Of a stretch of DNA of 64,000 nucleotides, positions 35,245 through 44,509 are shown piece after piece. The notes under the pieces are model-generated. The model had not been told where the DNA came from. It saw only the letters and a list, made by a program, of their open reading frames with translations, and made no database searches. The translations under genes were made by a program, and so were the position numbers. Source of the DNA: Haloferula rosea (lineage in GTDB: Bacteria > Verrucomicrobiota > Verrucomicrobiia > Verrucomicrobiales > Akkermansiaceae); assembly GCF_016595525.1 (NCBI RefSeq), contig NZ_JAENII010000002.1, positions 490,380-554,379 on the forward strand, given 5' to 3'. The first letter of the stretch is position 1. The number at the start of each line of letters is the position of its first letter.

Positions 35245-36306
35245 ATGAATCTTCTCGCTTCCTCATGGTTGGTCGTCGCCAGTGCGACCGGTTCGCTTCT
35301 TTCAGCTGAAAAACACCAGGCATGGACCTTGGCCAGTGAGGTTTTTGCATCAGCGAAGCCTGCCAAGACGAATCACAGCCCTGAGGCGATGGTCGCGGCA
35401 GCTGAGGCCTTTCTTGAGAAATTGACGGCAACGCAGCGGGGGCAAGCACTGCTGTCGCTTGATCACCCTGAACGACAGAAATGGACGAACACCCCCCCGC
35501 GGGGGAACGAGGGAGGGCTGAGGTTGGGGGATCTTGACAAGGGCCAACTGGAAGCCGTTTCGGTGCTGCTTTCCACGGTCATGAGTACGGAGGGGTATCT
35601 GATGTCACGCAACATCATGCTGGCGGACGACCTGCTGCTGGATTCCCGGGAGGAGGCCGAAGAACGTGGAGGTTTCGGATCTGCAAACTACTGGGTGGCG
35701 ATCTTCGGTAAGCCATCGGTTGAGAACGAGTGGGCACTCCAGTTCGACGGGCACCATGTGGGAGTGAATCTGACGATGAGGGGCGAGAAGGTCACGATGT
35801 CACCTTCCTTCATCGGTACCCAGCCCCGTGAGTTCAAGCTGGGCGATGAGGTGATCGTCCCGATGGGGAAAGAAACATCCCTGGCCTACGAATTCATCGA
35901 CAGCCTGACTGAGGAACAGAAGGAGGAAGCCATTCGCGGTGACAAGCGTCGTCGTATCGTGGTGGGCCCGGGGAAGGATGGGAAGACGCTCGATATTCCC
36001 GGCATGTCCTGCAAGGGACTGACAGTCGAGCAGCGGGAGAAATTGCTCAAGCTGGTGTCCTGTTGGGTCGACGATTTGCCGAAGGCCTGCGCGATGCAGC
36101 GGATGAGTGAGATCAAGGCGGGTATGGATCAGACGGTGTTTACTTGGAACGGGCCGTTTGCGCTGGAGAGCGACATGTCATTCCACATCAGTGGTCCGAC
36201 CGTGATCATTGAATATGCAGGCCAAGATTTGGGAGGCGACCCGCTCGATCATTTGCACTCCATCTACCGCGACCCGACCAATGAATATGGCGCGAAGTGG
36301 AAGTAG
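35245..36306 (+). CDS. exported DUF3500 family protein
   Basis: 353 residues from the ATG giving MNLLASSWLVVASATGSLLSA, a signal peptide; the open frame upstream of 35245 overlaps the DUF4870 promoter region. The DUF3500 core is recognisable: SPEAMVAAAEAFLEKLTATQR, YWVAIFGKPSVENEWALQFDGHHVGVNL (split), SPSFIGTQPREF and the C-terminal SFHISGPTVIIEYAGQD followed by HLHSIYRDPTNEYGAKW. The family is widespread in Planctomycetes and Verrucomicrobia and has no assigned function. Conserved His and Trp residues suggest binding of a ligand or metal. Confidence 0.82.
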   Translation: MNLLASSWLVVASATGSLLSAEKHQAWTLASEVFASAKPAKTNHSPEAMVAAAEAFLEKLTATQRGQALLSLDHPERQKWTNTPPRGNEGGLRLGDLDKGQLEAVSVLLSTVMSTEGYLMSRNIMLADDLLLDSREEAEERGGFGSANYWVAIFGKPSVENEWALQFDGHHVGVNLTMRGEKVTMSPSFIGTQPREFKLGDEVIVPMGKETSLAYEFIDSLTEEQKEEAIRGDKRRRIVVGPGKDGKTLDIPGMSCKGLTVEQREKLLKLVSCWVDDLPKACAMQRMSEIKAGMDQTVFTWNGPFALESDMSFHISGPTVIIEYAGQDLGGDPLDHLHSIYRDPTNEYGAKWK

Positions 36307-36347
36307 GTCGATGCGCGTAGCTGAAAGGGAAAACTCCGCGCCGCTCC

Positions 36348-36650
36348 TCAGTCGTCGTCCTTGATGATCGAGAGTTCCTTCTGCAGGAGGAAATCGAGGT
36401 CGCTTTCTTGAGGGTTCAGGCATTCCGACATGCCGAACCTGACGATCTGGACGCCGAGTTTTGTCGTGCCGATGGCGAGGTAGATCTCCGGGTATTCCGC
36501 GATGCCGAGGTAGCGCATGGCATGGACTTTTCCAAGAAAGCGTCCGTCGCCACCCTCGCTGGTCATCATCTCCATCGACTCCGCGGTGAACCCGTCGAAC
36601 TCGGATTGAACCGCGGCATGGATGTAGTGCTGGATTTCCTCCGTCGTCAT
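36348..36650 (-). CDS. small conserved hypothetical protein
   Basis: 100 residues from the ATG giving MTTEEIQHYIHAAVQSEFDG. It shows a helix at the N-terminus, a mixed centre (GRFLGKVHAMRYLGIAEYPEIYLAIG), and an acidic end (DLDFLLQKELSIIKDDD). The charged, soluble profile with no signal peptide points to a cytoplasmic protein. It lies 65 bases downstream of the DUF4126 gene on the same strand. I do not recognise the family. Confidence 0.6.
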   Translation of the reverse strand: MTTEEIQHYIHAAVQSEFDGFTAESMEMMTSEGGDGRFLGKVHAMRYLGIAEYPEIYLAIGTTKLGVQIVRFGMSECLNPQESDLDFLLQKELSIIKDDD

Positions 36651-36715
36651 GATCGGACGATCCGATGCATCGCCTTGGCTGGCCAGAATTGATTCTCCCG
36701 GTTTCCCGACTCCCG

Positions 36716-37333
36716 CTAGGTGGCTTCTTCGCGGGATCTGAGCCAGCGGCGGATCGCGAGAATCTTACGGATCATGTAGATCGCGATGACGAGGGCGACG
36801 ACACCTGCGAGGAGCGGAAGAAAGACAGCAAGGACGGATGTCACGGTTGCGACGATGGCTTCGACCGTCGATAGCAGGAAATTGCCGAGTCCGCCCGTCG
36901 TCGCCGTGGAGGTGCCTCGCAATGCCACCGTGCCACTCTGGATGACCCCGGCCGTTCCGCCGCCAACGATGGCGGCGGCAATCCACTTCAGGTAGGAATC
37001 ATCGAGGACTCCCGGGAGGAAAGCAAATGACATGAGCGTGCCGGCCACCATGGCGGTAGGCGTGGCGATGGTGTCGAGGGCGTTGTCGATCCAGGGAACG
37101 TAGTAGGCTCCGATCTCGAGCACGGTGGCCACGCCGAAGGCAACCGTCACAGGAAAGGTGCCCAGCCATGGAAGGTCGTCACCTACCAGGCCGCCGAGAC
37201 TGAAGCCGCCAAAACCGTCGACTCCCGTCTGAATGGCGAGGCTCGCCACGAAGAGTGGCAGGAAGATGCGGAAGCCACAGGCGGCGGCGAGGCCGACACC
37301 CGCAAGAACGGCAAGAACTTCGGACATGAACAT
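36716..37333 (-). CDS. DUF4126 family membrane protein
   Basis: 205 residues and about five or six hydrophobic segments. The N-terminus (VLAVLAGVGLAAACGFRIFLPLFVASLA, split) is the DUF4126 hallmark, followed by WLGTFPVTVAFGVATVLEIGAYYVPWIDN and ATPTAMVAGTLMSFAFL. The second half repeats similar helices and ends in a basic tail (RKILAIRRWLRSREEA). Function is unknown. It is divergent from a small ORF and a small membrane protein gene. Confidence 0.82.
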   Translation of the reverse strand: MFMSEVLAVLAGVGLAAACGFRIFLPLFVASLAIQTGVDGFGGFSLGGLVGDDLPWLGTFPVTVAFGVATVLEIGAYYVPWIDNALDTIATPTAMVAGTLMSFAFLPGVLDDSYLKWIAAAIVGGGTAGVIQSGTVALRGTSTATTGGLGNFLLSTVEAIVATVTSVLAVFLPLLAGVVALVIAIYMIRKILAIRRWLRSREEAT

Positions 37334-37354
37334 GGTCTAGCGCGAAAGTCGGGG

Positions 37355-37501
37355 ATGCGCGAGTGGAAGAACCCCTGCATTTTTGAATGCCAAGGTCTAC
37401 GGCTTGATGAGTCCGTCACGAGCGCTCTCGCACAGGACGCTCCGATCGATCGACTTGCTGCGAGCTTTGCCCGCCTCGACAGCAATCCCGGCCCTTGGTA
37501 G
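37355..37501 (+). CDS. possible small protein, 48 residues
   Basis: An ATG-to-TAG frame encodes MREWKNPCIFECQGLRLDES and continues to SNPGPW, with ordinary GC-rich codon use. It fills most of the gap between the divergent DUF4126 gene and the next small membrane protein, whose GTG start lies 9 bases beyond the stop. There is no clear ribosome-binding site. Its reality is uncertain. Confidence 0.3.
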   Translation: MREWKNPCIFECQGLRLDESVTSALAQDAPIDRLAASFARLDSNPGPW

Positions 37502-37510
37502 GTCTCCGGG

Positions 37511-37786
37511 GTGAGCAAGCGGGATCAATGGGAGATGGACAAGGCCGTGGCGCGGGAGATCCTTCTTGATCGCAAGCGGCGCCGGAGGACCTTGGGTGGT
37601 TTTGCCACCGTGATGTTGGGGATGTTTGCCCTCGGTCTGTGGGGTATTGATGGATGGCTAAGCGAGTCGCCGCTGCGCTTCGGGGTCTACTGGGGACTCT
37701 GCGGATTGCTCTGCCTGTTCGTCATGCTATTCGCGCTCTTCGACGCGCTTTCCGCGATCAAGGAGGAGCGTGAACGGCACCAGTAG
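37511..37786 (+). CDS. small two-helix membrane protein
   Basis: 91 residues from a GTG. A highly charged N-terminus (KRDQWEMDKAVAREILLDRKRRRR) precedes two membrane helices (TLGGFATVMLGMFALGLWGI and FGVYWGLCGLLCLFVMLFALFDAL), and the chain ends in EERERHQ. The layout suggests both ends in the cytoplasm. No family is recognised and no catalytic residues are evident. Confidence 0.65.
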   Translation: MSKRDQWEMDKAVAREILLDRKRRRRTLGGFATVMLGMFALGLWGIDGWLSESPLRFGVYWGLCGLLCLFVMLFALFDALSAIKEERERHQ

Positions 37787-37878
37787 AGGGAGGGTGGCGG
37801 CCTTTCGATGGGAAGGCTTGGAATTCGGTCGTCAACAAGCCGAGTCGATCGGGTGGGCGAGCGGCCTGGTAATGAGCT

Positions 37879-39459
37879 TCAGTCCTTCTTGACCTTGCTC
37901 TTTTTCGATTTCTTGACCTTTGGCTCAGGAGTCGGCTCAGGTTCTGAAATCGAGCGCCCGAGGATATTCTCGTAGGTTCGGATGTACTCGCCGGCGGTAG
38001 CGAGGTGGTTGAACCGGCTCTTCGCTTCGCGCATGATGCGTTGGAGCGTCTCTTCACGCACGTCCCACGGTTGACGGTAGAACTCCATCGCCCGGTCGAT
38101 GGCCCAGCGCAGGCCATCGGGATTGAACACATTGAACAGGAAGCCATTGCCACCGGGGTGCTCGAGATTGAGAGGTTCAACGGTATCGTGGAGTCCTCCC
38201 GTGTCGTGGGCGATGGTCATGGACCCATACTTCGGAGCGATCATCTGGGGGAGTCCACATGGCTCGAACGAGGATGGCATGAGGACAAAGTCCGCGGCGG
38301 CGTATCCGATGTGTGAGAGTCGTTCGGTGAAGTCCCTCACGGCGACACGATGATGGAGTCCGTGTTGTTCGACAATGGAATGGAAGTGTCCCTGGTGGGA
38401 ACCACTTGCGATGACGGCCAACTGCAACCCTTCGTGGGCGTAGTCTTCCATGAGCTGATGGAGGATGTCGGTCACCAACTGGCAGCCCTTCTGGACCGGG
38501 TCGAGCCGTGACGGCCAGAAGAGCAGGGGGCGATCCGGGTTCACTTCCAGTCCAAGCTCCTGCTGAAGCTGGGCTTTGTTCGCCCGCTTGCCGTCCATGA
38601 CGGTGTCCACCGAGTAGTGGTGATCAAGGTAGGTGTCGCGCACGGCATTGAATGCAGAGTCCGGTGCATTGAGAATTCCGCTTGCGCAGCCTGCATTGCA
38701 TTTGGACCACAGCTCGTGGACGATGTGTCCGGGGATGTGGCTGTGTCGGCCATCGACCACTTCACTGAGGAAAGTCGGACTCACGGTATTGACGTGGTCG
38801 GCGGCAAAGATGCCGCTGGTCAGCAGGTCGACCGGGTTGTTGTCACGGGACTCCTGGTAGTCGTGAGGGGGGCGGCCGTAGTAGAGGTGCTGCCAGAAGT
38901 CCGCGGCGTCGATCCCGCGATCCTCAATCGTGTCCAGCGTCATCCGCTCGGTATGGATGTTGTGGACCGTGAAGAGGGATTTCATTCCATGGCGCTTGGC
39001 GACCGCGGGGATGAGGCCGGTCATCCAGTCATTGCAGTGAATGAGATGCGGTCGGACCTGGGGAATGATGTGGTTGATGACCTCACGCTGGAAGGCGAGG
39101 GCAATGAGGTGGTTCTCCCGCTCACTGTAGACTCTCGAGCGGTGATAGAAGACGCGGTCTTCCGCCAGGTGGATGCGCTGTTCCGGAAGCGCTCTGGAAA
39201 CCTTGCTGTACTCGTAGTCGTGAACGCTGGCGACATCGAGGTGGAACATGCGCCGGTAGTTCGGCAGGGCGACATGGACATCGGCACCTTGGTCATGGAG
39301 CGCCTGCACGAGTGAGGCGGAGACGTCGGCCATGCCACCTGCTTTCGCGGACATCCGCTGGGCGAGGTTGCCCATACCTTCGGGCAGGTAGGTGATCTCG
39401 GGGGTGACGACTAGAATGCGGGGGCGTTGAATTGGGGGATGGGTGTCGTCTGAACTCAC
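37879..39459 (-). CDS. glgA: glycogen/starch synthase (GT5)
   Basis: 526 residues of the GT-B fold. The ADP-glucose-binding loop KAGGMADVSASL near the N-terminus corresponds to the KxGGL motif. Further landmarks are HCNDWMTGLIPAV, FTVHNIH, the DHVNTVSPTFLSEV segment, and the C-terminal catalytic region VLMPSSFEPCGLPQMIAPKYG (split), TGGLHDTVEP. It extends alpha-1,4-glucan chains. The last about 20 residues are a Lys-rich tail (VKKSKKSKVKKD) not needed for catalysis. It is divergent from the dipeptidase gene. No other glycogen gene is near. Confidence 0.9.
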   Translation of the reverse strand: MSSDDTHPPIQRPRILVVTPEITYLPEGMGNLAQRMSAKAGGMADVSASLVQALHDQGADVHVALPNYRRMFHLDVASVHDYEYSKVSRALPEQRIHLAEDRVFYHRSRVYSERENHLIALAFQREVINHIIPQVRPHLIHCNDWMTGLIPAVAKRHGMKSLFTVHNIHTERMTLDTIEDRGIDAADFWQHLYYGRPPHDYQESRDNNPVDLLTSGIFAADHVNTVSPTFLSEVVDGRHSHIPGHIVHELWSKCNAGCASGILNAPDSAFNAVRDTYLDHHYSVDTVMDGKRANKAQLQQELGLEVNPDRPLLFWPSRLDPVQKGCQLVTDILHQLMEDYAHEGLQLAVIASGSHQGHFHSIVEQHGLHHRVAVRDFTERLSHIGYAAADFVLMPSSFEPCGLPQMIAPKYGSMTIAHDTGGLHDTVEPLNLEHPGGNGFLFNVFNPDGLRWAIDRAMEFYRQPWDVREETLQRIMREAKSRFNHLATAGEYIRTYENILGRSISEPEPTPEPKVKKSKKSKVKKD

Positions 39460-39491
39460 GGAATCAATGGTATTACGTGATAAGAGGTACT

Positions 39492-39608
39492 ATGACGCCG
39501 GAGTTTCGGCAACGACGAAAGGGGGGAAATCCTGGCAGCGGCTCCGACTCGGGGTCGACGGGTTTGCGCTTGCGGGTCGAGGTGTCGGAGGACATGGATG
39601 AGCCATGA
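39492..39608 (+). CDS. possible leader ORF ahead of the dipeptidase gene
   Basis: A 38-residue frame (MTPEFRQRRKGGNPGSGSDS onwards) starts 4 bases after a good ribosome-binding site (AAGAGG, 39482-39487). Its TGA overlaps the ATG of the dipeptidase gene as ATGA, as in translationally coupled genes. The product is Gly/Ser/Arg-rich and matches nothing I know. It may be a leader or chance. Confidence 0.25.
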   Translation: MTPEFRQRRKGGNPGSGSDSGSTGLRLRVEVSEDMDEP

Positions 39609-40939
39609 CTCCCGAGCTAGAGAAACTCTTCGAATTCCTCCGATTTCCCAGCATCTCCACCGACGCGGCGCACGCCGGGGATGTGAAGGCCTGTGCGGAG
39701 TGGCTGGTGAAGACCGCAGAGGAGCTCGGACTGAGCGCCCAACTGCATGAAACACCCGGCCACCCGGTCGTAATCGCCCAGAACGAGCACCAAGACGGGC
39801 GCCCCAACGTGTTGATCTATGGCCATTACGACGTCCAACCTGTGGACCCACTCAACCTGTGGGACAGCTCGCCATTCGAGCCGGAAATCCGAGGTGAGAA
39901 GATCTGGGCCCGTGGGGCGACCGACAACAAGGGGCAGATGCTTGCGCATTTGCTCGGAGCCGGTCGGACCCTGCGCGAGAAGGGTGACTTGCCGGTGAAT
40001 CTGACCTTTCTGTTTGAAGGGGAAGAAGAGATCGGCAGCCCAAGCCTCGCGCCCTTCCTGCGCGAGAACCGGGAGCTGCTGAAATGCGATGTCATCGCCG
40101 TGTCGGACACCGGCATGGTGGCTCCCGGCATGCCGACCCTCGGTTATGGCCTGCGCGGCATCACGTGCGGCGAAGTGGTGGTCAAGGGACCGACCAAAGA
40201 CCTGCATTCAGGCATTTTCGGTGGGGCGGTTGCCAACCCCGCGGCGGCCTTGGCTCGATTGATCACCAGTCTTCACGATGAGGATGGCAAGATCATGATC
40301 GATGGGTTTTACGACGACGTGGAGCCGCTGAAGGACTGGGAGCGTGAAATGTGGGCGAAAGTCCCGGGAGTCGGCACCGACGACTACCTTGAGGTGACCG
40401 GCGCGCCTTCCCTGTTTGGCGAGGCGGGTTACTCGGCAGCGGAGCAAACCTGGGCGCGCCCGACCGCGGAAGTGAATGGCATGGGCTCGGGCTATCAGGG
40501 GCCGGGTTCGAAGACCGTGCTGCCGGCCGAGGCCATGGCCAAGTTCTCGTTCCGTCTGGTGCCCCAACAGGATCCCAAGGACATCATCGCCAAGGTCGAA
40601 GCCCACTTGAAGAAACACTGTCCGCCGGGCGTCACCATCGAGTTCACCCCGGGTCACGACGGCAAGCCCTATCACGCCGACCCCCATGCCGTGTTTGGCA
40701 AGGCGGCACAGCGGGCATTGAAGAAGGCATTCGGCAAGGATCCCGTCCTGATCCGTGAAGGGGGAAGCATTCCCATCATCGAGGATTTCCGGACCATTCT
40801 CGGGGCCGACACCCTCTTGCTGGGACTCGCCCTCGCGGATGCCCAGATTCACTCGCCGAACGAGAATTTCCCGGTGGAGAACTTCGAAGCGGGAATCCGC
40901 CTGAACCAGGCTCTGCTGCAGGAACTGGCTGACAGTTGA
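39605..40939 (+). CDS. M20-family dipeptidase
   Basis: 444 residues. Zinc-site motifs of the M20 family are intact: GHYDVQPVDP (His and catalytic Asp), WARGATDNKGQ (bridging Asp), FEGEEEIGSPS (catalytic Glu and metal Glu), VSDTGM (Asp), and the C-terminal NENFPVENF region; the His in the inserted dimerisation domain is in DLHSGIFGG. It probably hydrolyses dipeptides in the cytoplasm, as no signal peptide is present. GGAGGA lies 12 bases upstream of the ATG. Confidence 0.92.
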   Translation: MTPELEKLFEFLRFPSISTDAAHAGDVKACAEWLVKTAEELGLSAQLHETPGHPVVIAQNEHQDGRPNVLIYGHYDVQPVDPLNLWDSSPFEPEIRGEKIWARGATDNKGQMLAHLLGAGRTLREKGDLPVNLTFLFEGEEEIGSPSLAPFLRENRELLKCDVIAVSDTGMVAPGMPTLGYGLRGITCGEVVVKGPTKDLHSGIFGGAVANPAAALARLITSLHDEDGKIMIDGFYDDVEPLKDWEREMWAKVPGVGTDDYLEVTGAPSLFGEAGYSAAEQTWARPTAEVNGMGSGYQGPGSKTVLPAEAMAKFSFRLVPQQDPKDIIAKVEAHLKKHCPPGVTIEFTPGHDGKPYHADPHAVFGKAAQRALKKAFGKDPVLIREGGSIPIIEDFRTILGADTLLLGLALADAQIHSPNENFPVENFEAGIRLNQALLQELADS

Positions 40940-41127
40940 GCTTCAGGGAAAGGTTCGCGAAAGCCCCGACACCCCGATTCTCACGGCAGGCAGGGGGGCG
41001 TGGGAATTCACTGCCTGGGGGGCAAAATGGTGTGATTTGGCATTTCTCAGAATGGAAGTTCCGGCGCATGATCCGCACGTGGCCGGACGGGTGAGATGCC
41101 TGATCCGCCGATTACCGAATTTTTGAC

Positions 41128-42807
41128 ATGTCCGAGACGACTCCAACCAAGCTCGATTTCATCCGCGAGATCATCGCCGACGATCTGGCGAGCGGGAAAC
41201 ACAAGACCATCATCACGCGGTTCCCTCCGGAACCGAATGGCTACCTGCACATCGGCCATGCCAAGGCGATCTGCCTGAGCTTCGGCATTGCCGAGGAGAA
41301 CCAGGGGGTCGGAGCCCGCTGCCATCTTCGTTTCGACGACACGAATCCCGAGAAGGAAGAGACCGAGTATGTCGAGAGCATCAAGGAGGATGTGGCGTGG
41401 CTCGGTTTCGACTGGGGTGAGCATCTGTATTTCGCCAGCGACTACTTCGAGTTCTTCCATGGCTGCGCGATTGCACTGATCGAGAAGGGGTTGGCCTACG
41501 TCGACCAGCAGACGCCCGATGAGATCAAGGCCGGTCGTGGCAACCTGCAGAGCCCCGGCAGCAATTCGCCGTTCCGGGATCGGTCTGTTGCCGAGAACCT
41601 CGAGCTGTTCGCAAAAATGAAGACCGGGGAGTTCAAGGAGGGCGAGGTGGTCCTGCGGGCCAAAATCGACATGGCGTCGCCAAACATGGTGATGCGTGAC
41701 CCCGTCATCTACCGCGTCCTGCACGTGAGCCATCACAATACCGGGGACGCGTGGTGCATCTACCCAATGTATGACTTCGCCCATCCTCTGGAAGACGCGA
41801 AGGAACACGTGACCCATTCCTTGTGCACGCTGGAATTCGAGATTCACCGGCCGTTCTATGAGTGGGTGATTGAGCATTGCCCGGTTCCCGCGACACCCCG
41901 GCAAATTGAATTCTCCCGACTGAATCTGACCTACACGGTGATGAGCAAGCGGAAGCTGCTCACTCTCGTGCAGCAGGGCCAGGTCGACGGGTGGGACGAC
42001 CCGCGGATGCCGACGCTTTCGGGTCTGCGTCGCAGGGGTTACCCGGCGCCCGCCATCCGTTCGTTCTGCAAGGGGCTGGGGATCACGAAGTTCAAGGGAA
42101 TGACCGACATCGCGCTGCTCGAGCACGAGGTCCGGGCCTTATTGAACAAGGAAGCGCCCCGCCGGATGGCCGTGCTGGATCCGGTCAAGCTCGTCCTCGT
42201 CAACTACGAGGAAGATCGTAGCGAAGCGCTTCAAGTGGTCAATAACCCGGAGCGTGAGGAGGACGGCGTGCGTGACGTCATGCTGAGTCGCGAGCTGTGG
42301 ATCGAGCAGGATGACTTCATGGAGGACCCACCACGGAAGTTCTTCCGTCTGGGTCCGGATCGATACGTGAGATTGCGCGGTGGCTACATCATCAAGTGCG
42401 TGGGCTTCGAGAAGGATGCTGAGGGAAAGGTGATCGAAATTCGCTGCGAGTATTTGCCGGGAACGGTCGGTCAAGACGCTCCTGAGGGGGTGAAGTGCAA
42501 GGCTGCCATTCATTGGGTCTCTGCCCAGTTCGGCAAGAAAGCGAAGGTTCGCCTCTATGACCGCTTGTTCACCGAGGAGAATCCGGATGGTGTCGAAGGT
42601 GGCTATGAGTCCGTGCTGAATCCAGCCTCGCTCGAAACGCGCGACGCATGGGTCGAGCCGGTTCTGACCGAGATGAAGCCTGAGGAAGTCTGCCAATTCG
42701 AACGCCTCGGCTACTTCGTCGCAGATCGTCGTGACCACCGGCCGGGTGAGGCGGCGGTTTTCAATCGGACTGTTGCCTTGCGCGACTCTTGGGCGAAGAA
42801 GGGATGA
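41128..42807 (+). CDS. glnS: glutamine--tRNA ligase
   Basis: 559 residues. Class I motifs: PPEPNGYLHIGHAKAI (HIGH) and MSKRKL (KMSKS-like), with DDTNPEKEETEYVESI and DGWDDPRMPTLSGLRRRG, which distinguish GlnRS from GluRS. The C-terminal beta-barrel anticodon-binding domains follow (VRLRGGYIIKC, GTVGQDAPEGVKCKAAIHWV). It charges tRNA-Gln directly, which implies that this organism does not depend only on the transamidation route. Its stop overlaps the nadE start (ATGA). Confidence 0.95.
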   Translation: MSETTPTKLDFIREIIADDLASGKHKTIITRFPPEPNGYLHIGHAKAICLSFGIAEENQGVGARCHLRFDDTNPEKEETEYVESIKEDVAWLGFDWGEHLYFASDYFEFFHGCAIALIEKGLAYVDQQTPDEIKAGRGNLQSPGSNSPFRDRSVAENLELFAKMKTGEFKEGEVVLRAKIDMASPNMVMRDPVIYRVLHVSHHNTGDAWCIYPMYDFAHPLEDAKEHVTHSLCTLEFEIHRPFYEWVIEHCPVPATPRQIEFSRLNLTYTVMSKRKLLTLVQQGQVDGWDDPRMPTLSGLRRRGYPAPAIRSFCKGLGITKFKGMTDIALLEHEVRALLNKEAPRRMAVLDPVKLVLVNYEEDRSEALQVVNNPEREEDGVRDVMLSRELWIEQDDFMEDPPRKFFRLGPDRYVRLRGGYIIKCVGFEKDAEGKVIEIRCEYLPGTVGQDAPEGVKCKAAIHWVSAQFGKKAKVRLYDRLFTEENPDGVEGGYESVLNPASLETRDAWVEPVLTEMKPEEVCQFERLGYFVADRRDHRPGEAAVFNRTVALRDSWAKKG

Positions 42808-44435
42808 AGGTCGGGCTGGTCCAACTGAATGCGACGATCGGGGATTTCCCGGGGAACGCGAAGCGCCTGCTGGCGGCCTACCGCGAGTGCCTTGAGAATG
42901 GGGCTGACATCGTGGTGGCTCCGGAGTTGGCCCTGGTCGGCTACCCTCCGCGCGACCTTGTTTTCAAGAGCCGCTTCGTGCCGAGTTGCCTTCAGGCATT
43001 GGACTATCTCGCGGGCGAGATTGGAGAGGTCCCACTGCTGGTCGGCTACGTCGATCACCACCCGCATGAGAAGGCCGGGAAGTGGTTCAGGAATGGGGCG
43101 GCATTTCTCCAACATGGTGAGGTGCGGGAGAAACGATGGAAGACCTTGCTTCCGACCTACGATGTGTTCGACGAAAGGCGCTATTTCGAGCCCGCGGATC
43201 ACTGCGAGCCGATCGAGTGGAACGGCAAGAAGCTCGGTGTCACGATTTGCGAGGATATCTGGACCGATGACTACCTGGACCGTCCGTTTTACGAAAGGGA
43301 ACCGGTGACCGAGTTGGTCGATGCCGGGGCTGAGATCATCTTCAACCTATCGGCTTCACCTTTCCATCTAGGCAAGCCTGCACAGCGCGACGAGATGCTC
43401 GGAAAGGTCGCGAAGGAGGCCGGTGTCCCGGTGATTTATTGCAATTGCGTCGGTGCCAACGACCAGTTGGTGTTCGATGGGAACTCTAGGGTCCTGAGCC
43501 CTAACGGCTCAGTGATCGCCAGCTTGCCGGGATTTGAGGAAGCTGTCGCGGTCGTTGATGCTGTTTCGGGAGGAGTCCTTGCAGACCCAATGGAGGACTG
43601 TGAGCAACTCTGGCGCGCCCTCGTGTTGGGCGTGCGGGACTACGTTCAAAAGACGGGTTTCAACAGCGTCTGCCTGGGACTTAGCGGGGGGATCGATTCG
43701 GCGCTAACCGCTGCGGTCGCCTGCGAAGCCATCGGAGCCGACAAGGTCCACGGGCTCACCATGCCCAGTCCCTATTCGTCAGGCGGCAGCGTGTCCGACT
43801 CGTTTGCCCTGGCGAACAACCTCGGGATGCGTTGCGACGAAGTGGGCATCTCGGGCATCCTTGGAGAAGTCCAGTCCGCCATGGCTCCCTTGTTCGAGGG
43901 CATGGAAGAGGATGTGACTGAGGAGAACATGCAGGCCCGGATCCGTGGACTGCTGTTGATGTCCTTATCGAACAAGTTCAATCACCTTCTCCTCACGACC
44001 GGCAACAAAAGCGAGCTCGCTGTCGGTTACTGCACGATCTACGGCGACATGTGTGGTGGGCTGGCCGTGATTTCCGATCTGCCGAAGACCCGGGTCTACG
44101 ATGTCTGTCGGTGGCTGAATCGCGAACGCGAGGTGATTCCGTGGAATACGATTGAGAAACCACCAAGCGCCGAACTGCGACCCGATCAGAAGGATCAGGA
44201 CACACTCCCTGAGTATGCGGTCTTGGACGGGATTCTCCAAGCCTACGTGGAGCTTCATGAGTCGACGGATGAGATCGTGGCACGCGGCTACGACGAGACG
44301 CTCGTCCGCTGGGTGCAGCGCCGCGTCGATCTCAATGAATGGAAGCGCCAGCAGGCAGCCCCCGGCATTCGGGTCACCTCGAAAGCATTCGGGATGGGGC
44401 GGCGCATGCCGATCGTGCAGCGGTTTCAGGGCTGA
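42804..44435 (+). CDS. nadE: glutamine-dependent NAD+ synthetase
   Basis: 543 residues from the ATG at 42804, which overlaps the glnS stop; a TTG at 42789 would add five residues. The N-terminal nitrilase domain has the Glu-Lys-Cys triad (VAPELALVGYPPRD; REKRWKTLLPTYDVFDE; GVTICEDIW) that frees ammonia from glutamine. The C-terminal synthetase has the PP-loop SGGIDSA and TTGNKSELAVGYCT, YGDMCGG. It makes NAD+ from deamido-NAD+. Coupling to glnS suggests co-expression of two glutamine-using enzymes. Confidence 0.95.
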   Translation: MKVGLVQLNATIGDFPGNAKRLLAAYRECLENGADIVVAPELALVGYPPRDLVFKSRFVPSCLQALDYLAGEIGEVPLLVGYVDHHPHEKAGKWFRNGAAFLQHGEVREKRWKTLLPTYDVFDERRYFEPADHCEPIEWNGKKLGVTICEDIWTDDYLDRPFYEREPVTELVDAGAEIIFNLSASPFHLGKPAQRDEMLGKVAKEAGVPVIYCNCVGANDQLVFDGNSRVLSPNGSVIASLPGFEEAVAVVDAVSGGVLADPMEDCEQLWRALVLGVRDYVQKTGFNSVCLGLSGGIDSALTAAVACEAIGADKVHGLTMPSPYSSGGSVSDSFALANNLGMRCDEVGISGILGEVQSAMAPLFEGMEEDVTEENMQARIRGLLLMSLSNKFNHLLLTTGNKSELAVGYCTIYGDMCGGLAVISDLPKTRVYDVCRWLNREREVIPWNTIEKPPSAELRPDQKDQDTLPEYAVLDGILQAYVELHESTDEIVARGYDETLVRWVQRRVDLNEWKRQQAAPGIRVTSKAFGMGRRMPIVQRFQG

Positions 44436-44509
44436 CCGGCGATGGCAGGTTTTGGGTCCCGTGGTTTGGCGATTGCTGGGAGCGCCACTGGGCCACTATT
44501 GTTTCACCC

